Below, in pieces: positions 19,199 through 29,598 of a stretch of DNA of 64,000 nucleotides. Origin of the DNA: an uncultured Legionellales bacterium. Its GTDB lineage: Bacteria; Pseudomonadota; Gammaproteobacteria; UBA1113. The stretch's first letter is position 1; each line of letters opens with the position of its first letter. The stretch covers positions 58,744 through 122,743 of the forward strand of contig CAMFJL010000005.1 in assembly GCA_945957175.1 (NCBI GenBank). Direction: 5' to 3'. The notes under the pieces are model-generated. The model saw nothing but the letters and a program-made list of their open reading frames with translations. It did no database searches and was not told the DNA's origin. Made by a program: the position numbers and the translations under genes.

Positions 19199-20101
19199 AT
19201 GCCAGCCGATCTTTCCAATAAATTAGTGATTGGCATTTCCTCTCGAGCGCTATTTGACATGGATGAAAGTCATCGTATTTTTGTTGAACGTGGATTATCG
19301 GCGTATCAGTCCTATCAAATGGCTCATGAAAATGAGCCTTTGGCGCCAGGGCCGGCCTTTCGTCTAGTCAAAAAGTTGTTGTCATTAACTGTACCGGATA
19401 CCGACGAGCGTTTAGTCGAAGTGATTTTGTTATCGCGCAATAGCACCGACACCGGGCTTCGTATTTTTAATAGCATCAGTGAACATGGTTTGTCTATTAC
19501 ACGCGCGGTATTTACGAATGGTCGCAGTCCTTATCAATACGTGAGCGCATTTCATACAGATTTATTTTTATCCGCAAACGCAGGTGATGTGCGTCAAGCG
19601 CTTGCAGAGCATTGCGCTGCAGCAACAATTATGGAACCTTCTGTCGATAGTACAACAGCATACGAGCTTCGCATTGCCTTTGACGGAGATGCGGTCTTGT
19701 TTTCAGATGAGTCGGAACAAATTTACCAACAGCAAGGTTTAATAGCCTTTAAAGCAAATGAAGAAGCTTTAGCAGAAAAACCTTTAAACCCAGGCCCCTT
19801 TAAGGGTTTTTTATCGGCACTACACCGTATTCAAAAATACTTTGCACCGGAGACTTGCCCCATTCGTACAGCCTTAGTCACAGCTCGCGATGCACCTGCA
19901 CATGAGCGCGTTATTAATACACTGAGAAGCTGGGGTATTCGTACAGATGAAGCCTTATTTTTAGGTGGCTTGTCGAAAGGCGATTTTTTAAAGGCTTTTG
20001 GTGCCGACATTTTTTTTGATGATCAACAAAGCCATTGTGATTCTGCACAAGCATTTGTCACAGCCGGCCATGTGCCTCATGGTGTTACTAACGAAAGTTG
20101 A
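19199..20101 (+). CDS. Cytosolic 5'-nucleotidase (NT5C1-like)
   Basis: The product of about 300 residues matches the bacterial 5'-nucleotidase family related to vertebrate cytosolic 5'-nucleotidase I (Pfam 5-nucleotidase, PF06189). These enzymes dephosphorylate AMP and other nucleoside monophosphates. Visible features are GISSRALFDMDESHRIF at the N-terminus, VILLSRNSTDTGLRIFNS, the HAD-like FDGDAVLFSDESE, and ALVTARDAPAHERVINTLR with FLGGLSKGDFLKAFGADIFFDD near the end. ATG 19199 follows AAGGAG by 7 bases. It faces the AddA-like gene. Confidence 0.87.
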   Translation: MPADLSNKLVIGISSRALFDMDESHRIFVERGLSAYQSYQMAHENEPLAPGPAFRLVKKLLSLTVPDTDERLVEVILLSRNSTDTGLRIFNSISEHGLSITRAVFTNGRSPYQYVSAFHTDLFLSANAGDVRQALAEHCAAATIMEPSVDSTTAYELRIAFDGDAVLFSDESEQIYQQQGLIAFKANEEALAEKPLNPGPFKGFLSALHRIQKYFAPETCPIRTALVTARDAPAHERVINTLRSWGIRTDEALFLGGLSKGDFLKAFGADIFFDDQQSHCDSAQAFVTAGHVPHGVTNES

Positions 20102-20145
20102 AGCAAACCAAAAACACTTTTCTCCTTGAAAGACGAAAATATATA

Positions 20146-23100
20146 TCAGCTCATCGTTTCATATGCTTTATCGCTATGTAAGTTTAGTGTCTCTTCCCAC
20201 TCAAACCAATGTGGAATACAAGGAAAATAAAGACCAACCCGAATAGGATTTTCAGATAATGCAGCGAGTGCTGAGACATAGTTTTGTAGTTGCGCTTGAT
20301 AGTTTGGCCAAATGCTTTCCCAAAAATCATCAATAGCGGTTTTGTCGAGATAGGCTGTTTTGTAATCAATAATCCATCGGGCACCTTCTTTATCAATAAA
20401 GGTTCTATCGATACGAATAAGTCCGGTAATTTCTGTATGCGTTAATAGAGGAAGCTCATTATTTGCTTGTTCATGGCTAGGATCAAATAGCCATAAACAG
20501 GTAGGATCATTGAGCATCTGCTGTAAAGTTTGCTGAAGCCATGCGCGATGACCTTCGCGCTGAGGTAATGAAGTGCCTATGTGTTGCAATAGGCGCTCTC
20601 CCAGGGCTATCCAATGGTCTAATTGGTTTGACCACGTTTCTATAGGCGTAACGGCTAATAACTCCATTAAGCTATGTAATACAATACCGCGCTGGCGATA
20701 AAGGGCCTCTTGTTTAAGACTTTGATGAATACGATTTCGATTGTTGTCATGCAAAGCGGGTCCTGCTGCCATCGTTGATTTATGCGTTTGCTGCTGTTGC
20801 CAATGCAAAGGTAAACGTCTGGCCTGTTGTTGGGTATTATCTTCTAGCGCCATGGCCTTATTTGTTTGTATTTTTAAGCTTTCAACAAAAGTCAAACCTA
20901 GTTGTGGCCATAGTTTTGCAAGACAGCTATTGGTATTAGGGCGTATATCTTCAAATACAGACGATTGTAAATGGCAAGTTAAAAAAAGTTGTGAGCGTGC
21001 ACGGGTGCATGCAACATAAAGCAATCGTGCTAATTCAAAATCAGCCTTACGTTTATGCTGCTCACGGATAAATGTATAAACTGGATCAGCATCATCGCCA
21101 CTGGCTTTGATAGGAGCAAGCAATAAATCAACGCTACCCTGGGAATTAGCCTGCTCATACCAAAGTAAGAGATCTAAACTATCTTGACGACCGATACGCT
21201 CAAGACCAGGTAAGAACACAATATCAAATTCTAAACCTTTAGACTTATGAATGGTCATAATATCAATAGGGTTATTTTGTAAGCTTTGTCCTGTGGCAAA
21301 ACGTTTTGCAAGCAGTAATTCAAAGCCATGCCAATCATAAACCAAACCAAGGCTGGCTTGTTCACTTAATAAGGCAAAGTATTCATCTACATCCATTTGT
21401 GCATGCGGGTGGGGTAAGGTCAATGGTCCCCCTAATTGCATCCAAGTGCCGCGCAGCAAATCAGCCCAAGACAAGCTATGTTTGCGTGAAAGGGCTTCTG
21501 TCAGGATAGGTGTGATGCGTTTCAGAATCATTTGACCATCATGACTGAGTTTTTTAGGCATATCTTGTAATGTTTGCCATAGGGATGTGTTGGGTATATC
21601 ACTTAAAACCAATAAATCCGCGAGTGATAAACCGACAAAGGGTGCGCGTAAGAGTGAGAGCCATGCGAGTTTATCACTTAAATGGGTAAGTGCTTTGAGT
21701 AATGCAGTCAAATCTTGAATATAGGGTTTTGTATGTAAAGGGTCCATATCATGTGCATGATAGGGTAAGTCATAGAGCCGTAACCAAGGTAGCAGCGGTG
21801 CAACCTGCGCTTTGGCACGCACGAGTACCGCCATTTTTATCTGCGGCGAATCTTGGCGTAAATCAGCCAAGGTTTTCGCGATATACGAAGCTTCTGCGTG
21901 ATAAGGCTGCGCATAAGCATCATTTGCTAAAAAAGCTTGTAATGTCACGCCCGCTGTTTGCGTGCCTGATTGGGTGTGAGCGGCTTGACTATAACGAATG
22001 GCACCGGTAGCCATATCATCTTGTTGTGGAAAAATACTGAGAAAGTGTTGGTTATACCAAGAGACTAAGTTTTCTGCTGAGCGAAAATTATTGACAAGTG
22101 TCAGACTTGTAAGTGGTATGGCACCTATACCATATTGTTGAGCTTGTAAAAATAAGCCGACCTCGGCTTGACGAAACCGATAGATAGATTGCATGGGATC
22201 ACCCACTAAAAACAAACTACGGTTATCACCAGGTGACCAATCGGCTGTTAGACGCGCTAACATATCAAACTGTAATACGGACGTGTCTTGAAACTCATCG
22301 ACTAAAAGGGCTTGTAGCTGTTGCTGCATGGCAATGGCGATATCGGTGGGCTCTTCTGGCGTGCCCATTGCCTGTAGCGCCGATAAAGCCATGCCAATAA
22401 AGTCAATTTGACCATGGATGGCGAAAACGCGTTCAAGCTCGGCAGCTAATAAACGCAGTGCCATTTTGATAGTTGCCACTTTATCGCTTTGTTTATGATA
22501 ATAATCGACAGGTGGTAAGCGGCGAATACGATTAAGGTTTTCTAGGCGAGACTGAGGCCCATTCGCTAATTTATCTAATAAACATTGCCAGTTGAGGCGA
22601 TGCGCCGCAAACCGTGTTTTATCCTGAGCAGCTATATTAGCTTGAGGAAGACAACCGTGCTCAAGACGAAGCCCTCGAGGGCTGCGCCACTGACCATCCT
22701 GTGTCAGTAGCCATGCAGCAAGAATTTGCCAGCGCGATAAATCATAAAGAGAAGCTTCGGGCAGGGTATTATCCAGCGCAAGGCTATGCATGGGATGCGC
22801 AGCATCGGCATAATGTATCGCATGCCGCCATAATGTTGATAATAATAAAGCAATCTCCGGATCGCGCTGTAAGTCATCGTGGATTTGTGTAAGCTCATGC
22901 TGAATAACTCGCGCTAAGCTCGCATCCAAATAAGCCAGTAAGCCATCTTCGTGCGAAGCGTTATCGTCTTGATAATCACGCGCGAGCAAACGCAGCCATT
23001 GCTCCCGACGACTTAACATGGCAACAAGATGGGTGAGTGTCCGCTCAACATCATGATCTAAATGCTTGAGCAACAGCTTAAGCGGTTGATGAAAGGGTGA

Positions 23101-23589
23101 ATTGATATCGAGATGCTCTAATAATTGGCATGCGGCTTCATGATAAAGACGGTCACTTTGTTCGATGATGCGAGGCTCGGTACCTAAACGTGAAGAAATA
23201 GGCATTTGTCTGGCAATTTGTGCGCAGAGTGCATCAAATGTTTGAATTCTCAAACGTTGCGGGTTTTGCAAAAGCCCCCATAAGGCTTTCGCATCTTTTG
23301 CTAATACGGCGTTGGCGAGCGCTCGCGTTTGTTGCTGGTGGGCACTTGTGACAGGTACTTCGTCTCTGGCTTGTTTTAATGCGTGTATCACCCGATGACG
23401 CATTTCTTGAGCAGCTTTACGTGTGAAAGTCATAGCCAAAATAGCTTCGGGTGCTTCGGCAACATAAGCTAATAGCGCCAAAAATCGTTGCGTTAATAAT
23501 TCAGTTTTACCGGAGCCAGCGGGTGCTTGTACGATAAATGATTGGTGAACATCTAAGGCCTGTTCGCGTACATGGGCATCGATTATCAT
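20146..23589 (-). CDS. AddA/RecB-like UvrD-family helicase-nuclease
   Basis: A 1147-residue superfamily 1A helicase with a C-terminal nuclease domain, likely the motor subunit of a double-strand-break processing complex. Walker A is APAGSGKT at residues 22-29. Helicase motif II is LLVDEFQDTS, motif III is VGDPMQSIYRFRQAEVG, and later motifs include TIHKSKGLEFDIVF and ARLLYVACTRARSQL. The C-terminal PD-(D/E)XK nuclease shows the RWIIDYKTA catalytic signature. Its start codon is 2 bases after the stop of the AddB-like gene, so the two are translated together. Family assignment is firm; whether it behaves more like AddA or RecB is inference. Confidence 0.9.
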   Translation of the reverse strand: MIIDAHVREQALDVHQSFIVQAPAGSGKTELLTQRFLALLAYVAEAPEAILAMTFTRKAAQEMRHRVIHALKQARDEVPVTSAHQQQTRALANAVLAKDAKALWGLLQNPQRLRIQTFDALCAQIARQMPISSRLGTEPRIIEQSDRLYHEAACQLLEHLDINSPFHQPLKLLLKHLDHDVERTLTHLVAMLSRREQWLRLLARDYQDDNASHEDGLLAYLDASLARVIQHELTQIHDDLQRDPEIALLLSTLWRHAIHYADAAHPMHSLALDNTLPEASLYDLSRWQILAAWLLTQDGQWRSPRGLRLEHGCLPQANIAAQDKTRFAAHRLNWQCLLDKLANGPQSRLENLNRIRRLPPVDYYHKQSDKVATIKMALRLLAAELERVFAIHGQIDFIGMALSALQAMGTPEEPTDIAIAMQQQLQALLVDEFQDTSVLQFDMLARLTADWSPGDNRSLFLVGDPMQSIYRFRQAEVGLFLQAQQYGIGAIPLTSLTLVNNFRSAENLVSWYNQHFLSIFPQQDDMATGAIRYSQAAHTQSGTQTAGVTLQAFLANDAYAQPYHAEASYIAKTLADLRQDSPQIKMAVLVRAKAQVAPLLPWLRLYDLPYHAHDMDPLHTKPYIQDLTALLKALTHLSDKLAWLSLLRAPFVGLSLADLLVLSDIPNTSLWQTLQDMPKKLSHDGQMILKRITPILTEALSRKHSLSWADLLRGTWMQLGGPLTLPHPHAQMDVDEYFALLSEQASLGLVYDWHGFELLLAKRFATGQSLQNNPIDIMTIHKSKGLEFDIVFLPGLERIGRQDSLDLLLWYEQANSQGSVDLLLAPIKASGDDADPVYTFIREQHKRKADFELARLLYVACTRARSQLFLTCHLQSSVFEDIRPNTNSCLAKLWPQLGLTFVESLKIQTNKAMALEDNTQQQARRLPLHWQQQQTHKSTMAAGPALHDNNRNRIHQSLKQEALYRQRGIVLHSLMELLAVTPIETWSNQLDHWIALGERLLQHIGTSLPQREGHRAWLQQTLQQMLNDPTCLWLFDPSHEQANNELPLLTHTEITGLIRIDRTFIDKEGARWIIDYKTAYLDKTAIDDFWESIWPNYQAQLQNYVSALAALSENPIRVGLYFPCIPHWFEWEETLNLHSDKAYETMS

Positions 23590-23591
23590 GA

Positions 23592-26216
23592 TTACTGTAT
23601 CCTTTCGTCAAGACGACATAAGCTGCTTAAATCACAGTAGCGACAAGCATCGGGTGTGCGTGGGGCAATACTTGCTTGATTATCGGCACAAGCGGTAGCG
23701 AGTGCGTCAAGTTCTGTTTGCCAAGCGCTTAATTGGGTTGTATAGCTTCGTGTTTCGTGGTTGATTTTTGTTGAGAGCCAGGTGAAGGTTTTAAGCTCGG
23801 TTTCTGGTATCGTGTCACTGGCACCTTCCCAGCCAACTTTTCCCGGTTTTAATGTAACATAAGCAAAGCCTGCGTCTTTGGCCGCTATGGCCAACAAGTA
23901 TAACGGCATTTGGGGTGCAGACAAGGGTGTTTTAAAACTTTCACTGATATGTGTTGTTCCAGTTTTATAGTCAATCACTAGCAATGTACCATCGGCATAT
24001 TTGTCGATGCGATCGGAGCGGAGCTTTAAGGTAAGCTTTCCAAGCGTTAGTGTGTGTGTTTGCTCAAGGCTATGAATATGGAAAGGAACACGATTTTTTT
24101 CTATCTCAAGCCAGGCATGCAACACTTGTTTCAACCATGCAACTTGTTGTTCCCACAAAACGGCACTCAATTGATGTTGCCAGGGGTGAAGCGCTTCGTT
24201 AATAGCTTGCTGGATAAGTGCATCTAGGCTTGTTGCATCTTGTGCCATCAACGTTTCATGACAATGAAGTTGTCGCCATATTAGCTGCAAACTGCGATGA
24301 ATGGCTTGACCACGTTGCATTGCGTCGAGTCCCGTTGCTTTTTGCGCTAACACATCGATACCTAAACGATAATAACCAAAGGCTTTAAAAGGACAATCAA
24401 GAAAGTATTGTAAATGATAGCTACCACCTTTCAGTGTCCCCTCGAGTCGTGGGATGGTACTTTCGCGAATAGGTTCAAGTTGAATCGCTTCTTGCGTGAT
24501 GAGGGGTGAAGACGGTGGTTTGCTATGAGTCACCGGCCAGGGATCTAAGAGCATGGAACCCTCGGTTGGCAAGCCTTGAATCTTCAAACTGTAACTTAAT
24601 GTCAATTGCGCAGCCTGATGTTGCCAGGTTTGTAGAAGTGTTTGTGCATAGGTAAATTCACGTTTGGCATCACTGTGAGGCAGATTTGCTGCACGTTGCC
24701 AAGCCAATGGCAATAGCGGATTGGGTTTAGCACTCTGGGGAAAGGTATCTGCTTGTAGCTGACATACCCACAAACTATCCCAAGTGAGACCGGTTGCTTC
24801 CAGTGTGCCTAAAACTTCAATGGCTTGACCTTGGGTTTGTGCTTGAAAGAGTTGCTGATTTAAATGATGCTGCCATTGTTGCAACATGGTGTTTAGGTCA
24901 AGCGAGCCCATCAGGGTGTCATAACGGGCTAACTGCTCAAGCTGTTGCATGAGTGCGTCAGCTACCTGATAATGCCAGCTATCTAAGCTTTTAGCACCAG
25001 GCCAATGCAGGTCCAGAAGTTGTTGTTTGAATAACTTAACCCACTGACTGGGATAAGCTGCTTTGGGTAATTGTCTCGCTTGATTAACGATAGGCTGCCA
25101 TTGTTGCTGAATCCATATTGCGCCTGGATGATCATCGGGTAACAACTGCAGCCAGTTTGCCAGCGGTAAATGGCTTGCTACGTTCTCGCGCCACAGACGT
25201 TCAACATCCGCTAAATCAGCGCTTATCACTTGCTTTCCCCAATAGGGTGAAAGTAATAAGTGAGCTAATGTCGTGTAGGGTAACGTTTTCTGCCATAAGC
25301 CAATAAGCGCTATAGCGGTTTGTACGGGTGCAAGCTCACTTAAATAATAGCCACCAGAAATATTAACAGGTGCATCTTTGCGATAACTTGGCCAGGGCGT
25401 TTCAGGTTCAAAACAGCGCCATACTTCAGTCACAATTTGAGCACGACAGCTGGCTAAGTCGGGCACAACACAAGCAATATGCATCAATCCTTGTTCTTGC
25501 GCAATTTTAGCATGCGCTAACATGCTTTGAAGTTCGTGTTGAGGATCCATAGCCTGTACGTGATGTGGTTGTTGCTGGTTTGCTTGGGGATGTGCTGCAA
25601 TATATGCAAGTTGTCGGCAGCCGAGCTCTTCAATAGCACCTTGTAAACGCTGTTGTTGTACGGAGAAATCCATAAAGCCATACCAGGTAATAGCGTGATA
25701 AGTTTGTGCTGCGGTTGTGGCAATTAAGCTTGAGTGCTGGTGGGTAAAATCATAAATATCTGTACATTGCCGAGCATCTAGCTCGGCTTTGAGGCGTTCC
25801 GCCCAGCGGGCAAACCATTGATAATCTGGGTGAGTATGCTGTTTTAATTGTTGCCAAGGCAGACATCCCTCATGGGCTAATTGCCAGGCTTGTTTTGCGG
25901 TCTTTGCTAATTGTTCTGGGCTTGCAAGCAAAGTCAAATCAGATGGCGACGTTTGCGTAAATAACCAATCCATTGCTGTAGTATCAAGGAGTTGAGTTTT
26001 TAGTTTGCTATGTAGATAAAGTTGTTGCTGGGTTTGGGCGAGCCAATCTTGATAGGCGAGGATTTCAGGTGCTAATAGCGTCTGTCCTATCGTAAGTTTG
26101 TCCAGCAAACTTTGACGCAACCGAGTTGCTAAACGCCGGTTAGGCGTGAGTACTAACGTCTGTGATGTCAGTGTGATTAGAAAGTTAGCAGGTGTTATCA
26201 GTTGTGCGGTTAACAT
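23592..26216 (-). CDS. AddB-like PD-(D/E)XK nuclease (TIGR03623-type)
   Basis: About 874 residues related to AddB and matching the gammaproteobacterial 'probable DNA repair protein' family usually found beside a recB-like gene. The N-terminus has LTPNRRLATRLRQSL, the inactive-helicase-like motif of AddB proteins. The C-terminal nuclease has LLVIDYKTGT with Asp749. A cysteine in FLDCPFKAFGYYRLG and three in CRYCDLSSLC at the extreme C-terminus are placed like the AddB iron-sulfur 'staple'. The open frame continues to 26501 across the intergenic region, but that part has no family similarity. I take ATG 26216; ATG 26231 is an alternative. Confidence 0.85.
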   Translation of the reverse strand: MLTAQLITPANFLITLTSQTLVLTPNRRLATRLRQSLLDKLTIGQTLLAPEILAYQDWLAQTQQQLYLHSKLKTQLLDTTAMDWLFTQTSPSDLTLLASPEQLAKTAKQAWQLAHEGCLPWQQLKQHTHPDYQWFARWAERLKAELDARQCTDIYDFTHQHSSLIATTAAQTYHAITWYGFMDFSVQQQRLQGAIEELGCRQLAYIAAHPQANQQQPHHVQAMDPQHELQSMLAHAKIAQEQGLMHIACVVPDLASCRAQIVTEVWRCFEPETPWPSYRKDAPVNISGGYYLSELAPVQTAIALIGLWQKTLPYTTLAHLLLSPYWGKQVISADLADVERLWRENVASHLPLANWLQLLPDDHPGAIWIQQQWQPIVNQARQLPKAAYPSQWVKLFKQQLLDLHWPGAKSLDSWHYQVADALMQQLEQLARYDTLMGSLDLNTMLQQWQHHLNQQLFQAQTQGQAIEVLGTLEATGLTWDSLWVCQLQADTFPQSAKPNPLLPLAWQRAANLPHSDAKREFTYAQTLLQTWQHQAAQLTLSYSLKIQGLPTEGSMLLDPWPVTHSKPPSSPLITQEAIQLEPIRESTIPRLEGTLKGGSYHLQYFLDCPFKAFGYYRLGIDVLAQKATGLDAMQRGQAIHRSLQLIWRQLHCHETLMAQDATSLDALIQQAINEALHPWQHQLSAVLWEQQVAWLKQVLHAWLEIEKNRVPFHIHSLEQTHTLTLGKLTLKLRSDRIDKYADGTLLVIDYKTGTTHISESFKTPLSAPQMPLYLLAIAAKDAGFAYVTLKPGKVGWEGASDTIPETELKTFTWLSTKINHETRSYTTQLSAWQTELDALATACADNQASIAPRTPDACRYCDLSSLCRLDERIQ

Positions 26217-26394
26217 CTGCAAGAGCCCCATCAAAAAGCCTATTATATATGCAAATGGCCCCAAAATGCGATATACACTAGTAAAAAACCAAAAAACTCG
26301 TATGCTGAAGTGACTTTGTTTTGTGATAAGGCTATCTAAATGAGCATCCCTTGTGCTATCTTTACGGCGATGATAATCCTTTGTCGAGGACCGC

Positions 26395-27477
26395 ATGCTA
26401 ACCTTCACAATTATCGTTGCTGTTATTGCACTGGTGCTTTCACTGGCTTTTGATTTTGTGAATGGCTTCCATGATACGGCAAATGCTTGTGCAACTGTCA
26501 TCTATAGCAAGGCTTTACCGCCTAAAATCGCTATTCTCATGAGTGGTATTGGTAATTTTTTAGGTGCCGTTTGTGTAGGTACCGCAGTTGCCATGGTGAT
26601 TACTAAGATTATTCCCCTGGATCATTTATCCTTAACCGTTGTTGTGAGCGTATTGTGCGGCGCACTTTTTTGGAATTTATTGACTTGGTATTATGGCTTA
26701 CCAGTCAGCTCATCGCACTGTTTAATTGGTAGTTTATTTGGCGCAGGTGTTGCAGCTGCTGGTTTGTTTGGTGTTTACTGGCATGAACTCATCGTGGTGT
26801 TAGTTGCCATGTTTCTTTCACCGCTATTCGGTTTTGTCGTTGGCTATTTTTTAACACTTATTGCAAAATCATTTGCAAATCAACCACCGCCACTCATGCA
26901 GGATTTAGCACGCAGTGATATTGACCTATTTATGCAGCGTAAACAACGCTTAATGAGCCGTTTACAGATCCTCTCATCGTTTGCTGTGAGTTTTGCTCAC
27001 GGTAGTAACGATGGGCAAAAAACCATGGGTATTATCACGCTGATTCTGGCAACACAATTTGCGCATTTAGGTTATACGACAAAAAGCGTGCCGCTCATTG
27101 TCATTGTGATTTCAGCTTTGGTGATGGGTTTGGGAACTATGATTGGTGGTTGGCGTGTGATTCGCACCATTGGTGAAAAAATCAGTAGTGGTGGTATCGA
27201 CTATGCTCATGGTTTTGGTGCTGAATTTAGTACAGCCATTATTATCTACGTCGCATCTTTAATCGGTGCACCCATCAGTACAACACATACATTAACCTCA
27301 GCAGTCACCGGGGGTGCTTTAGTATCCCATGGTTATGGTCAAATCAATCGTGCAACGATTAAAACCATTTTATTAGCATGGTTATTAACCTTGCCTGTTG
27401 CAGCGGTGTTGGCGGGTACCTGTTATTACATCATTATCATGATTCAATGGATTCATCATGTCATCGTGTTTATGTAG
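26395..27477 (+). CDS. pit: Low-affinity inorganic phosphate transporter (PiT family)
   Basis: PiT proteins import phosphate or metal-phosphate with a cation. The 360-residue membrane protein has about ten hydrophobic segments. The duplicated family signature is present as DFVNGFHDTANACATVIYS at the N-terminus and FAHGSNDGQKTMGIITL in the second half. The C-terminal GAPISTTHTLTSAVTGGALV matches the family too. It is transcribed away from the AddAB-like pair. No PhoU-like gene lies next to it. The ribosome site GAGGA is close (4 bases) to the ATG. Confidence 0.93.
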   Translation: MLTFTIIVAVIALVLSLAFDFVNGFHDTANACATVIYSKALPPKIAILMSGIGNFLGAVCVGTAVAMVITKIIPLDHLSLTVVVSVLCGALFWNLLTWYYGLPVSSSHCLIGSLFGAGVAAAGLFGVYWHELIVVLVAMFLSPLFGFVVGYFLTLIAKSFANQPPPLMQDLARSDIDLFMQRKQRLMSRLQILSSFAVSFAHGSNDGQKTMGIITLILATQFAHLGYTTKSVPLIVIVISALVMGLGTMIGGWRVIRTIGEKISSGGIDYAHGFGAEFSTAIIIYVASLIGAPISTTHTLTSAVTGGALVSHGYGQINRATIKTILLAWLLTLPVAAVLAGTCYYIIIMIQWIHHVIVFM

Positions 27478-27550
27478 CTATCAATCTTTCATCGTACACA
27501 AGGAGAGAAGGGCTAATAAACAAGACTACATTTGTATTTTGACGAGACGT

Positions 27551-29176
27551 TTAAGTTGTTTCATCATCTTCCATCAAGGATGAGCTCGGCAAATGTCTTG
27601 TGGGAAATAGAAACAAGAAGAAGAGTATGGCCATCACTAACAAGGTAAGCCTGGCAGCATAAAGACGTGCATCAGCATTAACGTGAATTAAGATATTGCG
27701 TGTTTGTTCGGGAAACCCTTGTTGTGTCAAGATGGTCGCGACTTGTTGGTTACTTAAAAAAGGCACGTCCTTAATTAAATCAATATGGTTTTTAACGGGC
27801 GTTGAAAGCGAAGGCAATGCATTAGTCATCGTTTTTGCAGAGGTAGTAAGTGCGGCGATTAATATGACACCACTGATAGAAACACCGATAGCGAGGCCTA
27901 AATTTCGCATGGTGCCTTGAATGCCCCCGGATTGCTCGGCGTCCGATTGTTTTATTGCATGGGTAATGGCAATACTGGCTTGCGATACGATAAGACCGCT
28001 GCCTGCACCTGCAACAAAGAGTCCTAAAAATAATGTCAGACTTGCGGTAATTAAATGCAACTCATCAGCAATCATAAAGCATGAAGCAATAATCATAATA
28101 ATGCCCAATCGGCAGAGTATTCTTGGCGAAAGATGTTTGAATACTAATGGCGTGAGCATAGAGAATATAGCTAAACTCATCGCATAAGCACTAAGTGCGA
28201 TACCTGTATGCAGGGCATTCATGCTGACGACTACTTGCAGATAAGTAATAATTAAAAAAGAAAAACTGCCCATAATCATAAAAACCAATAAAATAAGATA
28301 AAGGCCAGCACGTACTTGTAAGTTTTTGATAAGAATGGAGGGAAGTAGGGTATTGATGCCTCGCGCTTCTAAATGCTTTTGCCAATAAACAAAGACAATA
28401 AATGTTAGTACGCCTAATGCGATTAAGAAAAGTGGCGGTGGGAAGCCAAAAATACAAAAAGGTGCCCGCCTTGGTGTGATAAGACCCCACTCATTCATCA
28501 TGAGTAAGCCAATGAATAAGGAAGCTGTGATGATAAGAAGTAACAGAGCGCCGACGATATCAAAGTGTGGTCGCTTTTGTGGCCTTGGTACTGATTGGAT
28601 AATCATGCTGCCGCAAAGTGCGATAGCAAATAACACCGCCAACGCAATAAAACCAACGCGCCATCCAAACGATATAATCGTAAAACCACCTGCGACGGGA
28701 CCAATGGCTGCGGCAAGGCCGTTAGAGGCGCCAATGGCGCTAAATGCAATCGCTCGCAAGCGCCCATGATATAAGTTAGGTACAAGCCCAAGCACAGCGG
28801 GCGTTGCTAAACTTGCACCGATACCGGCTAATATTCTTGCGGCATAAGTAAATATTTGTATATTGGTGCTTAATACGGCTAAAAGTTCACCTAAAACGAG
28901 GATAAGTAAACCAAGCTGCAAAATGCGTTTCCAACCTAATAAGAGGCCAATAAAACTACCAATAATCATGAGTAAGCTTGCACAAAGAGGGAACATGGCA
29001 TCAGCAATTTGTACCTGCGTAACCGTTGCTTGAAAACTTTGAATAAGTGCTGAGGTTGCATTAAGCAGGATGGCATTATCGGCGGTTGTGCCTATTTGAA
29101 TAAAACAAAATAGCGCCAACGGTAGCCAAACTTGCCATGATGTTGGTTTTCTTGTAAGCGGCGGAGGCGTTGTCAT
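27551..29176 (-). CDS. MFS transporter, 14-TM DHA2 family
   Basis: The 541-residue protein has about fourteen hydrophobic segments and resembles the EmrB/QacA drug:H+ antiporter family. Features include NATSALIQSFQATVTQVQIADAMFPL near the first loops, the motif-A-like LLLGWKRILQLGLLIL loop and the motif-C-like GPVAGGFTIISFGWRVGF. A large loop of about 60 residues lies before the last membrane segment. The substrate is unknown and no EmrA-like adaptor is adjacent. The N-terminal start is a plain ATG with a weak ribosome site. Confidence 0.85.
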   Translation of the reverse strand: MTTPPPLTRKPTSWQVWLPLALFCFIQIGTTADNAILLNATSALIQSFQATVTQVQIADAMFPLCASLLMIIGSFIGLLLGWKRILQLGLLILVLGELLAVLSTNIQIFTYAARILAGIGASLATPAVLGLVPNLYHGRLRAIAFSAIGASNGLAAAIGPVAGGFTIISFGWRVGFIALAVLFAIALCGSMIIQSVPRPQKRPHFDIVGALLLLIITASLFIGLLMMNEWGLITPRRAPFCIFGFPPPLFLIALGVLTFIVFVYWQKHLEARGINTLLPSILIKNLQVRAGLYLILLVFMIMGSFSFLIITYLQVVVSMNALHTGIALSAYAMSLAIFSMLTPLVFKHLSPRILCRLGIIMIIASCFMIADELHLITASLTLFLGLFVAGAGSGLIVSQASIAITHAIKQSDAEQSGGIQGTMRNLGLAIGVSISGVILIAALTTSAKTMTNALPSLSTPVKNHIDLIKDVPFLSNQQVATILTQQGFPEQTRNILIHVNADARLYAARLTLLVMAILFFLFLFPTRHLPSSSLMEDDETT

Positions 29177-29276
29177 GCGGTGGTCCTTACCTAGCGTCGA
29201 GATCTTAGCTGAGCGATTATACCTTGCTTACCTAAAGATGCGAAGATGCTGCGAACATCGCATATGACAAAAGTCA

Positions 29277-29305
29277 TTGGCAAAAGTGCCGTTTTGTTGC
29301 ATAAT
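29277..29305 (+). promoter_or_regulatory. tRNA-Pro promoter
   Basis: TTGGCA at 29277-29282 and CATAAT at 29300-29305 are separated by exactly 17 bases. The -10 ends 9 bases before the tRNA, so transcription would start close to the mature 5' end. Confidence 0.75.
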
Positions 29306-29312
29306 ACCGGCC

Positions 29313-29391
<79 letters not shown>

Positions 29392-29490
29392 ATAACATAA
29401 TGTTGTACAAAATATTTCATCACAATCAACTGTATCATAACAATCACCGGCAATAGCCTCGTCTCGACCCAATCATGATATGTTTCATAT

Positions 29491-29520
29491 TTGCACAGAC
29501 AAGAGTCAATCTGCTACAAT
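29491..29520 (+). promoter_or_regulatory. Promoter of the large helicase gene
   Basis: TTGCAC (29491-29496) and TACAAT (29515-29520) with an 18-base spacer. The predicted start site is about 29527, immediately before the inverted repeat at 29532-29549. Confidence 0.6.
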
Positions 29521-29531
29521 ATGAACGCTTT

Positions 29532-29549
29532 ATGTTGACACAACAACAT
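29532..29549. promoter_or_regulatory. Putative operator (locus motif, copy 1)
   Basis: ATGTTG-ACACAA-CAACAT is a perfect inverted repeat (6-base arms, 6-base spacer), and an inner TGTTG-ACA-CAACA reading also exists. It begins 12 bases after the -10 box. Four further copies of the TGTTG...CAACA theme occur at the other promoters of this locus (36160, 39210, 39604, 39671). Confidence 0.6.
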
Positions 29550-29598
29550 TTTCACAAAAACAAGTATCATTCATATATTCTTTTGAGGCGATCATCCC

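Noticed and set aside
26217..26501. N-terminal extension of the AddB-like frame
   Set aside because: It runs through the intergenic region and into the start of the divergent phosphate transporter gene, and has no family similarity.
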